A stretch of 64,000 nucleotides of DNA from Cymbomonas tetramitiformis (lineage: Eukaryota > Chlorophyta > Pyramimonadophyceae > Pyramimonadales > Pyramimonadaceae): positions 62,001-126,000 of the forward strand of contig LGRX02012738.1 in NCBI GenBank assembly GCA_001247695.2, in the 5' to 3' direction. The notes beneath the pieces were generated by a model that did no database searches, was not told the DNA's origin, and saw nothing but the letters and a program-made list of their open reading frames with translations. Below, in pieces: positions 12,201-24,200 of the stretch. Made by a program: the position numbers and the translations under genes. Numbering within the stretch: position 1 is the stretch's first letter; each line of letters starts with the position of its first letter.

Positions 12201-15200
12201 TTCAGGGCTAGCGCATGACGGCTCCGGGGCTAGCGCATGATGGCTCCGGGGTTAGCGGATGACGGCTCCGGGGCTAGCGGATGACGGCTCCGGGGCTAGC
12301 GGATGACGGCTCCGGGGCTAGCGGATGACGGCTCGGGGCTGGCGCAGACGGCTCCGGGGCTAGCGGATGCGGATGGCGGCTCCTGGGCTAGCGGATGACG
12401 GCTCCGGGGCTAGCGGATGACGGCTCCGGGGCTAGCGGATGACGGCTCCGGGGCTAGCGGATGACGGCTCTGGGGCTAGCTCTCTGGCCATTGGATGTCG
12501 GAACTCCGGAACAACTCTCGCATTCCCCGCCTGCGCACCTGCCAGCTTCTTGAGATCGTCCAGCTCCGCCTGCTTCTCCGCGCAGGCGTCATCCGCGGCC
12601 TGACACATCTGCCGCGCAGCCCCGATGGCGCTGCTGTCATCGGAGACGCTCATGCGCGAGGAGCGGTCCGACCCGGTGCTCCAGGCGTAAAAGTCCTCCG
12701 CGCGCTTCGCGAGCTGCAGCCGCTGCTTGTGCTGCTCCTGCTGCTTGTCGCACGCCGCCTGCAGGGCGTCGCGCTTCGCCTTGAGGCCGCCGCCGAGGGT
12801 CCTGACTTTCGCCTCCAGCGCCGCGAGCCGCTCCTCGCTCTGCGTCTTGGGCATGCCCTCCATCTCCGCGGCCAGCGCCTGCAGCGTCTCCAGGCGCTTC
12901 CCGCTCGCGGCCAACTCCTCCTCATAGTTTGCCTCGTGCTGCCTCAGCAACTGCCCGGCATCTGCGTCCGCCGCCGTCTCCACGGTGGCGTACGTTTGCG
13001 CCTGCGCGCACCCTCCGGCCGGGAGTGAACGCCCGAGGCGACAGGAGACGCGTGGCAGTGGCCGGGGCGGCTCGGAGGGGTGCAGGTAGAGAAAAAGTGA
13101 AACCCGAAGAGACCCTCCTCCCCACCCCCCACCCAGTCCCACTCCCTCGGCATGTGCTGTGCCCCTCAGCAGCGAGCAAGATGGCACAGCCACCCCCCCC
13201 TATTGGACCAAGTCATATCTAAGGTGGGGGTCTATACGAACATTGACTTGGGTTTTGAGTTTGTGCATACATATCACAAGGGGGTTGGGCAGTCAGGAGT
13301 GCGCAAAATTGAGCTGACAGCTCTTGCATCTTCCTGGATTCGCACGCTTGTTGCTAACTCAAAGCACACTCCCCCCGGGGGGGGGCTTGGCGACCCTGCG
13401 CAGGCTATCAAGCTCCCCAACTCCTACATCCCACCCTCCCCCCTTGCCCAGGCGATGCCCCTGCCAAGACAACACCACTTGCCGGCGTGTGCTTGATTGA
13501 GGGCGTGGGCGCGCCTCTTCGGCCCACTCCTCCAGCTTGGCCGCTCGGCCGCTGAACTCACTCAGCAGCTTCTCCTGCTTGGTCTGCTCAGCGATGAGCT
13601 TTGTCAGTGCTGAGCCATACGCATCCGCCGTGGTCTCGAGCTCCCTCCACAATGCCCGCAACGCCTCGATGTCTAGCCCCTCGGGCTCGACGTACGGGCC
13701 CAGGCCCTCGGTCTGCATCATGTTGTTCAGTCGCGAAATCAAGGACTCCACAGACCCCTTCTCGTTTGTCATGGACGGCCGCACACCCTGGCCGCACACG
13801 CCCCAACCCAAGCATGCCAGTAATGAACCAGGTTCTCGAGGTGTGACCCCTCAGCACTGACTGTGCTCTGCCCCCCTGTCTAGCACATGACAGGGCGTGT
13901 ATGTCAGCCGGGCAGCCGACCAGATGCCCTCCCCTCGCCCCCTCCCCTTTACCCCCACGCTGCTCAGCCGCTGGGCGGAGCGCCTGAGGACACGCCGCGG
14001 AGACCGGAGCGGGCGATGCGGCCCGCGCTTGAACCTTCCAACACCGTAGCGGCCTTATACGCTGATGCCGCACGACTCACCATGCATGACGCATGACTGT
14101 GATGGGTGACGATTTGGGTTGAAGCGGGCAGGGCGTCCGAGCAGCCGGACGGCGCTTGAAGCGCACGGTCACACACGGGCTGAGGCGGGCGCCGCCTAGG
14201 GCAGCGTTGCGCAGAACCCGAGGGGAGCGGCGGGGCAGAATGTAGAGCAGACCTGTTGGAAGCTCCCGAATGTGGTCTCCTTGCCGAGCAGATCCGACAC
14301 CGTTGATCCGAAGTCGTACGGCGCCGCGTACTCCTTGACGTACGGCTGGATCCACGCTCCCAGCTTGCGCGCTTTCTCCACGTACTCCCCCTGCATCTTC
14401 AGGATCTCCCGCGCAGCGTCGATCCCAGTCTCCAATCGGTGGTGCTTGTTTTTGGCGTTCATACTGAGCATGTCCCATTCAGAGATCAGCTGGTCGAGGG
14501 TCAGCATGGTCTCCGCGCCTTCCGCCTCATTATCCTCCGACTTCCCGCCGCCCAGCTTGTGCTGCTCTTCGTTCGCTGCCTTCACCTTACTGAGCATGCC
14601 CTCGCCTTGCGTATCAAAGCGCACCTTCACCTGCAACCGACCGGGTGCTTGAACATGTCAGAGGTTGCCGGGGTCATGAGTGACCTGAGCAAAGAAAGAA
14701 AGAAAGCAAGAAAGGCAATCTCTTTCAGGTGGTGTGGCTTTTCCCCTGAGGGAGCCTAGCCCTCATGGCCCGACCACCTCTTCGCCATCAACTCGTCTGG
14801 GCTGCGCTCTGAAGCCGGGCGCAGGGGAGGTGACCTGCTTGACACTCTCAAGCTGAGTTGTCATGGAGGCGATGTCCAGCGACATCGTGCCCTCGACGCC
14901 TGCCAGCGCTTGCCTCAGCTGCATCAGCAACTGGCTCAGATCCGCCGCCACGAGCTGGAACTTCGCGCTGCCCAGCAGCTGCAGGATGCGCCCGACGCTG
15001 TGCTCCAGCGCCATCTTGTCCTCCTCGAGCTGGTGCAGGCTGCGGTCCGTCTCGTTCTCGCGCAGGCCCTCCGCCTGCAGCGTCGCGTCCGCCGCCTTCA
15101 CCTCCCCGAGCAGCAGCCCCGCCTCCTCCGTGAACTTGCTCTTCAGGGCCATCACCTCCTGGAGCCAGCGGTCCAGATCGTCCGAGTCGCCCGCGTGGAG

Positions 15201-18200
15201 CCCCATCTTGCGCTTGGCGCGGCCTAGCGAGGTGTCGTCGTACCCGAGAAGCTGGTGGTCCATGCTGACGGACTGCTTGCGGGCCAAGTCGCGCAGCGCG
15301 TCCTGCGTGTGGATCTGCTTGAAGCCTGGCTGGAGCAGGTCGCGCATGTCCGCCCACTGCATCTCCGTCTCCTGCGTGAACTCATGCAGCACGCACGGGT
15401 GGCTGTCCAGCAGCCCCCACATGGACGACATCCACGCGTTGAACTTGGAGGACCGGTCCGAGTAGATCGCGCGCTGCTCGTGGAAGTGCTTCTCCTGCGC
15501 CTCCTGCGCCGCCCCGTCCTCCCGCAGCGCCGCCGCCTTCGCCGCCAGCTTCTCGTGCATCGCGAGAATCTCGCTCACCGCGAACCGCGAGTACGGGTTC
15601 GGCGTGTTCTCCGAGTCGGTCTCCTTGTACAGCGTCGACAGATGCGCCAGGTCCGCCTCCTTCTCCTGCGCCTCCTTGATGATGCGGTCCAGGCTCTGGT
15701 TGCGCTCTTGCACGAGCGGGAGCGTCACGGTGCGCAGCTTCTGAGCGAGCTCGTTCTCCTGCTCGCCCGCCCAAACGAAGAACTTCTCCGCCTTCTGCGC
15801 GAACTCCAGCCGCTTCTTATCCCTCGCCGCCTCCTCGGAGTCGGCCGCCTCCAGCTTGCGCTTCTGCGCCTCCAGGCGTTCGTTCGCCTGCTGCCATCCC
15901 GCCTGCAGCTCCTTCACACGCGCCTGGCAGAGCTCCTGCGGGGCCCCGAACAGCCCTCCCACGATCTCCTCCAGCGACGCCAGCGCCTTCTGGTTCATGT
16001 CCCTCTGGTCCTCGTACCGCTCGTGCTGACGCAGCAGCTTCTGCACGTCCCCGGAGCTCTTGCCGCCCGCCGCCGCCTCATCGCCCGCACTGCCCATCCC
16101 ACCCCGAACCCCACCTCCGTCCTCACATTGCCTCACCATCTGGTCTGCACCCCGCTCAAGGTCGGCATCGCGTGTCGGTGCAAAGGACTGGTTGGTCCTA
16201 GAAGTCGCTACAGCTGCGCCGATTTGTCCCAGCAATCACTCAAAATGTGCCCCAAGCCTGGCTGGCAAGGGGGGGGTGCGGTCCGCAGGCGCACGCTTGC
16301 AGGGGGAGGCAGGGGGGCACCTGTATTCCGACATATCAGAAACCCACCCCGCCACCTTGTCGGCCTTCCGCGTGAACTGCTGCAGCATCTTCTCCTGCTT
16401 CTTCATGTCATCGATCGCCTGCTTGAGCGCCTTCTCATACACCGCCTCCAGGTCACACATCTTCTGCCAGCTCGTCTCCAGCTCCTCCGTGCCGTGGCCC
16501 GCGGGTGTCTCAAGAGGCGGCAAGTCGTGCGACTTCAGCTTGGTGGCGATGGTCTGGGCGAGGGACTGCACCGCGCCCTTCTCGTTGTTCATCGCAATCT
16601 TCACACCCTGCGCATCCGACCCGGCACCACGGCACCGTCACACCCTGCGCTTCCGACCCGGCACCACGGCACCGTCACACCCTGCGCATCCGACCCGGCA
16701 CCACGGCACCGTCACACCCTGCGCTTCCGTTCCCTCTGCACCCGTCTTCTGACCTGCGTGCCGTGCTGTCACCATGCCGCGCAGCACAGGCGTGCAGGTA
16801 GTCCCACGTTGCCACGACCCTGTAACCGCAGAGTGGTGGCGCCAGGGCCGGAAAGGGGCTATTCACGTAAGGGCAGTAGCGTGCGCCCGCAGCGCAGCAC
16901 GAGATGCCTGAGGGCAGCCGGCATGCCGCTCCGAATCAATTCAGCCGGTAGGCAATTTGTGTGCTGGCGCCCCGGCTGGGCAGAGGGGCGCGCTCGTGAG
17001 GTATGTCAGCACACAGCGAGTGGCACGAACCATTTTAGTGGTGGTCGGCCCACCAGCAACACTGGAGTGCTGCAGTCCGTCCGATCATGCAGAGGATGGA
17101 CAATTGCAGTCCGTCCGATCGTGCAGAGGATGGTTAACTGCAGTCCGTCCGATCGTGCAGAGGATGGACAACTTCAGTCCATCCGATCATGCCATAAATG
17201 AATAATTGCCTTCCGTCTGATCGTGCAGAGGATGGGCAATTGCAGTCCGTCCGGTCATGCAGAGGATGGACAACTGCAGTCCGTCCGATCGTGCAGAGGA
17301 TGGTTAACTGCAGTCCGTCCGATCGTGCAGAGGATGGGCAATTGCAGTCCGTCCGGTCATGCAAAGCATGGACAACTGCTGTCCGGCCGATCGTGCAGAA
17401 GATGGANNNNNNNNNNNNNNNNNNNNNNNNNNNNNNNNNNNNNNNNNNNNNNNNNNNNNNNNNNNNNNNNNNNNNNNNNNNNNNNNNNNNNNNNNNNNNN
17501 NNNNNNNNNNNNNNNNNNNNNNNNNNNNNNNNNNNNNNNNNNNNNNNNNNNNNNNNNNNNNNNNNNNNNNNNNNNNNNNNNNNNNNNNNNNNNNNNNNNN
17601 NNNNNNNNNNNNNNNNNNNNNNNNNNNNNNNNNNNNNNNNNNNNNNNNNNNNNNNNNNNNNNNNNNNNNNNNNNNNNNNNNNNNNNNNNNNNNNNNNNNN
17701 NNNNNNNNNNNNNNNNNNNNNNNNNNNNNNNNNNNNNNNNNNNNNNNNNNNNNNNNNNNNNNNNNNNNNNNNNNNNNNNNNNNNNNNNNNNNNNNNNNNN
17801 NNNNNNNNNNNNNNNNNNNNNNNNNNNNNNNNNNNNNNNNNNNNNNNNNNNNNATGGACAACTGCAGTCCGTCCGATCATGCAGAGAAGCAGAGGATGGG
17901 CAACTGCAGTCCGTCCGATTGTGCAGAGGATGGGCAATGGCAGTCCGCCCGATCGTGCAGAGGATGGACAATGGCAGTCCGCCCGATCGTGCAGAGGATG
18001 GACAATGGCAGTCCGTCCGATCGTGCAGAGAATGGGCAACTGCAGTTCGTCCGATCATGCAGAGGATGGACCACTGCTGTCCGTCCGATCGTGCAAAAGA
18101 TGGACAACTGCAGTCCGTCCGATCGTGCAGAGGATGGACACTGGCAGTCCGTCCGATCGTGCAGAGGATGGGCAGATGCAGTCCGTCCGATCGTGCAGAG

Positions 18201-21200
18201 GATAGGCAATTGCAGTCCGCCCGATCGTGCAGAGGATGGGCAACTGCAGTTTGTCCGATTGTGCAGAGAATGGGCAATTGCAGCCTGTCCGATTGTGCAG
18301 AGGATGAACCACTGCTATCTGTCCGATCATGCAAAGGATGGACAACTGCAGTCCGCCCGATGGAGCAGAGGATGGCCAACTGCAGTCCATCCAATTGTGC
18401 AGAGGATGGGCAATGGCAGTCCGCGATCGTGCAGAGGATGGACAATGGCAGTCCGCGATCGATGCAGAGGATGGACAATGGCAGTCACGTCGATCGATGC
18501 GAAGAAATGGGCAACTGCAGTTAGTCCGATCATGCAGAGGATGGACCTGCTGTCCGTCGATCGTACAAATGGACAACTGCAGTCCGTCGATCGTTGCAGA
18601 GGATGGACACTGGCAGTCGTCGATCGTGCAGAAGGATGGGCAACTGCAGTCCGTCGATGGGTGCAGAGGATGAGCTTAAGTACGGTCGCCCCGATCGTGC
18701 AGAAGATGGGCAACTGCAGTTTGTCCGATTGTGCAGAGAATGGGCAATTGCAGCCTGTCCGATTGTGCAGAGGATGAACCACTGCTATCTGTCCGATCAT
18801 GCAAAGGATGGACAACTGCAGTCCGCCCGATGGAGCAGAGGATGGCCAACTGCAGTCCATCCGATTGTGCAGAGGATGGACAACTGCAATCCGTCCGATC
18901 GTGCAGAGGATGGGCAATTGCAGTCCGCCCGATCATGCATAGGATGGACAATGGCAGTCCGTCCGATCGTGCAGAGAATGGGCAACTGCAGTTCGTCCGA
19001 TCAAGCAGAGGATGGACCACTGCTGTCCGTCCGATCGTGCAAAAGATGGACAACTGCAGTCCGTCCGATCGTGCAGAGGATGGACAATGGCAGTCCGTCC
19101 GATCGTGCAGAGGATGGGCAACTGCAGTCCGTCCGATCGTGCAGAGGATGGGCAATTGCAGTCCGCCCGATCGTGCAGAGGATGGACAATGGCAGTCCTT
19201 CCGATCGTGCAGAAGATGGGCAACTGCAGTCTGTCCGATTGTGCAGAGAATGGGCAATTGCAGCCTGTCCGATTGTGCAGAGGATGAACCACTGCTATCT
19301 GTCCGATCATGCAAAGGATGGACAACTGCAGTCCGTCCGATGGAGCAGAGGATGGCCAACTGCAGTTCGTCCGATCGTGCAGAGGATAAGCAATTGCAGT
19401 CCACCCGATCATGCATAGGATGGACAATGGCAGTCCGTCCGATCGTGCAGAGAATGGGCAACTGCAGTTCGTCCGATCGTGCAGAGGATGGACCACTGCT
19501 GTCTGTCCGATCGTGCAAAAGATGGACAACTGCAGTCCGTCCGATCATGCAGAGAAGCAGAGGATGGGCAACTGCAGTCCGTCCGATTGTGCAGAGGATG
19601 GGCAATGGCAGTCCGCCCGATCGTGCAGAGGATGGACAATGGCAGTCCGCCCGATCGTGCAGAGGATGGACAATGGCAGTCCGTCCGATCGTGCAGAGAA
19701 TGGGCAACTGCAGTTCGTCCGATCATGCAGAGGATGGACCACTGCTGTCCGTCCAATCGTGCAAAAGATGGACAACTGCAGTCCGTCCGATCGTGCAGAG
19801 GATGGACACTGGCAGTCCGTCCGATCGTGCAGAGGATGGGCAATTGCAGTCCGCCCGATCGTGCAGAGGATAGGCAATTGCAGTCCGCCCGATCGTGCAG
19901 AGGATAAGCAACTGCAGTTTGTCCGATTGTGCAGAGAATGGGCAATTGCAGCCTGTCGATTGTGCGGAAGATGAACCCGCGGCTATCTGTCGATCATGCA
20001 AAAGGATGGACAACTGCAGTCATCCGATCATGCAGAAGCAGGATGGGCAACTGCAGTCGATCGATTGTGCAGAGGATGGGCAATGGCAGTCCGCCCGATC
20101 GTGCAGAGGATGGACAATGGCGATCGCCGATCGTGCGAGAGGATGGACAATGGCCGTCCGTCGATCGTGCAGGGAATGAACGCTTCGATTCGTCCGATCA
20201 TGCAGAGGATGGACCGCTGCTGCTGTCCGTCGATCGTGCAAAAGATGGACAACTGCAGTCGATCGATCGTGCAGAGGATGGTTACTGGCAGTCCGTCCGA
20301 TCGTGCGGAGGATGGGCAACTGCAGTCCGTCGGTGCAGAGGATGGACAATGGCAGTCCGTCCGATCGTGCAGAAGATGGGCAACTGCAGTTTGTCCGATT
20401 GTGCAGAGAATGGGCAATTGCAGCCTGTCCGATTGTGCAGAGGATGAACCACTGCTATCTGTCCGATCATGCAAAGGATGGACAACTGCAGTCCGCCCGA
20501 TGGGGCAGAGGATGGCCAACTGCAGTCCATCCGATTGTGCAGAGGATGGACAACTGCAATCCGTCCGATCGTGCAGAGGATGGGCAATTGCAGTCCGCCC
20601 GATCATGCATAGGATGGACAATGGCAGTCCGTCCGATCGTGCAGAGAATGGGCAACTGCAGTTCGTCCGATCAAGCAGAGGATGGACCACTGCTGTCCGT
20701 CCGATCGTGCAAAAGATGGACAACTGCAGTCCGTCCGATCGTGCAGAGGATGGACAATGGCAGTCCGTCCGATCGTGCAGAGGATGGGCAACTGCAGTCC
20801 GTCCGATCGTGCAGAGGATGGGCAATTGCAGTCCGCCCGATCGTGCAGAGGATGGACAATGGCAGTCCTTCCGATCGTGCAGAAGATGGGCAACTGCAGT
20901 CTGTCCGATTGTGCAGAGAATGGGCAATTGCAGCCTGTCCGATTGTGCAGAGGATGAACCACTGCTATCTGTCCGATCATGCAAAGGATGGACAACTGCA
21001 GTCCGTCCGATGGAGCAGAGGATGGCCAACTGCAGTTCGTCCGATCGTGCAGAGGATAAGCAATTGCAGTCCACCCGATCATGCATAGGATGGACAATGG
21101 CAGTCCGTCCGATCGTGCAGAGAATGGGCAACTGCAGTTCGTCCGATCGTGCAGAGGATGGACCACTGCTGTCTGTCCGATCGTGCAAAAGATGGACAAC

Positions 21201-24200
21201 TGCAGTCCGTCCGATCATGCAGAGAAGCAGAGGATGGGCAACTGCAGTCCGTCCGATTGTGCAGAGGATGGGCAATGGCAGTCCGCCCGATCGTGCAGAG
21301 GATGGACAATGGCAGTCCGCCCGATCGTGCAGAGGATGGACAATGGCAGTCCGTCCGATCGTGCAGAGAATGGGCAACTGCAGTTCGTCCGATCATGCAG
21401 AGGATGGACCACTGCTGTCCGTCCGATCGTGCAAAAGATGGACAACTGCAGTCCGTCCGATCGTGCAGAGGATGGACACTGGCAGTCCGTCCGATCGTGC
21501 AGAGGATGGGCAGATGCAGTCCGTCCGATCGTGCAGAGGATAGGCAATTGCAGTCCGCCCGATCGTGCAGAGGATGGGCAACTGCAGTTTGTCCGATTGT
21601 GCAGAGAATGGGCAATTGCAGCCTGTCCGATTGTGCAGAGGATGAACCACTGCTATCTGTCCGATCATGCAAAGGATGGACAACTGCAGTCCGCCCGATG
21701 GAGCAGAGGATGGCCAACTGCAGTCCATCCAATTGTGCAGAGGATGGGCAATGAACCAGCCTCGATCGTGCAGAGATGGACAATGGCAGTCCGCCCGATC
21801 GTGCAGAGGGATGGACAATGGTAGTCCGCCTCCCGATTCACCGTAGAGAATGGGGAAACTGCTCGTCCCATCATGCAGAGGGGATGGACAACTGCTGTCC
21901 GTCCGATCGCAGTAAAAGATGGACAACTGCAGTCCGTCCGATCGTGCAGAGAGCACCAGCAGTCCGTCCACTGCAGAGGAGTGGGCAACTGCAGTCCGTC
22001 CGATCGTGCAGAGGATGGACAATGGCAGTCCGTCCGATCGTGCAGAAGATGGGCAACTGCAGTTTGTCCGATTGTGCAGAGAATGGGCAATTGCAGCCTG
22101 TCCGATTGTGCAGAGGATGAACCACTGCTATCTGTCCGATCATGCAAAGGATGGACAACTGCAGTCCGCCCGATGGGGCAGAGGATGGCCAACTGCAGTC
22201 CATCCGATTGTGCAGAGGATGGACAACTGCAATCCGTCCGATCGTGCAGAGGATGGGCAATTGCAGTCCGCCCGATCATGCATAGGATGGACAATGGCAG
22301 TCCGTCCGATCGTGCAGAGAATGGGCAACTGCAGTTCGTCCGATCAAGCAGAGGATGGACCACTGCTGTCCGTCCGATCGTGCAAAAGATGGACAACTGC
22401 AGTCCGTCCGATCGTGCAGAGGATGGACAATGGCAGTCCGTCCGATCGTGCAGAGGATGGGCAACTGCAGTCCGTCCGATCGTGCAGAGGATGGGCAATT
22501 GCAGTCCGCCCGATCGTGCAGAGGATGGACAATGGCAGTCCTTCCGATCGTGCAGAAGATGGGCAACTGCAGTCTGTCCGATTGTGCAGAGAATGGGCAA
22601 TTGCAGCCTGTCCGATTGTGCAGAGGATGAACCACTGCTATCTGTCCGATCATGCAAAGGATGGACAACTGCAGTCCGTCCGATGGAGCAGAGGATGGCC
22701 AACTGCAGTTCGTCCGATCGTGCAGAGGATAAGCAATTGCAGTCCACCCGATCATGCATAGGATGGACAATGGCAGTCCGTCCGATCGTGCAGAGAATGG
22801 GCAACTGCAGTTCGTCCGATCGTGCAGAGGATGGACCACTGCTGTCTGTCCGATCGTGCAAAAGATGGACAACTGCAGTCCGTCCGATCATGCAGAGAAG
22901 CAGAGGATGGGCAACTGCAGTCCGTCCGATTGTGCAGAGGATGGGCAATGGCAGTCCGCCCGATCGTGCAGAGGATGGACAATGGCAGTCCGCCCGATCG
23001 TGCAGAGGATGGACAATGGCAGTCCGTCCGATCGTGCAGAGAATGGGCAACTGCAGTTCGTCCGATCATGCAGAGGATGGACCACTGCTGTCCGTCCAAT
23101 CGTGCAAAAGATGGACAACTGCAGTCCGTCCGATCGTGCAGAGGATGGACACTGGCAGTCCGTCCGATCGTGCAGAGGATGGGCAATTGCAGTCCGCCCG
23201 ATCGTGCAGAGGATAGGCAATTGCAGTCCGCCCGATCGTGCAGAGGATAAGCAACTGCAGTTTGTCCGATTGTGCAGAGAATGGGCAATTGCAGCCTGTC
23301 CGATTGCACAGAGGATCCATGGAGACCTCCGAGCCAAACTAGTTCCTCGGGATGGAACATTAGAGTGAAAGACATGTTTCGTCCGGGCAATGTGTCACCG
23401 CGGCGCTCCGTGCATCACTGCGCGCATCAACCATGCAGTAGATGCAACCTCCTGTCCTTCTTCTAATAGATCTAAAGGGGTTCACACAAGGAACACGCAG
23501 CTATCCAAACCCAGCCACCAAGTGACCCCGGAAGTATGACACCGATCCCGCCAGATGCGCAGCAGGGCGCAGGGAGTGGCCTGCCTGCTGGAAGCTGCTG
23601 AGGTCCGCCTCCTTCATGAGCGCGCTGTCGAGATCGGTGCCGAAGTCGCACTTCGCAAAGTCGGCGCTCTGTGTGTCGACCCACGTGGCTAGGGACAGGG
23701 CGTTGGCGCGGTACTGCTCCATCAGCGCCAGAAGATCGTTCATCGTCGACATCGAGAATTCCACCTTGAGGCGCTTCAGCTTCAGAGCATTGCGCAGGGT
23801 GTCGTGCTCCGCCACCACGTCCGGCAGCGTCTTGGTGCAGAACTCGTTGCCCTTGACGAGAGCGTCATCCAGCTCCTCCTGCACCTTCGCTGCCTGAAGC
23901 AGCAGCAAGCCCCGAGGCCGGCACCTCGCCCCGATGACGCGCGCACCAGCCACATGTCCCACAGACACACCGCCTGCAGTGCCCCGATGACGCGCGCACC
24001 AGCCACATGCCCCACAGACACACCGCCTGCAGTGCCCCGATGACGCGCGCACCAGTCGCAAGAACATAAGCTTAGGGGCCGGATGCACATGAATACATCA
24101 ACGGTGAGATAGGCATACATCCACGGTCAGATATGAATACATAAACGGTGAGATATAAAGATTGATGCAACATGCCAGCTTGCAAGGGCATTTGCGGTCA

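Noticed and set aside
15255..17201. 648-codon plus-strand open frame
   Set aside because: It is antisense to the large GC-rich exon 17 and neighbouring exons of the giant gene. The minus-strand frame has spectrin-repeat features and consistent splicing; the antisense frame is a codon-bias shadow.
17198..23390. Very long open frames (up to more than 500 codons) in all six frames of the satellite
   Set aside because: They arise because the 34-bp unit has no stop codon in any frame and its length is not a multiple of three. The predicted peptides simply cycle through the unit.
23585..23893. Two separate genes split at the satellite array
   Set aside because: Exon 15 ends at the SFQQ codons and exon 16 begins GVKIAMNNEKG in the same phase. 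The equivalent join occurs without an array between exons 18 and 19 (SFQQ/GVRPSMTNEKG), so the gene continues across the array.
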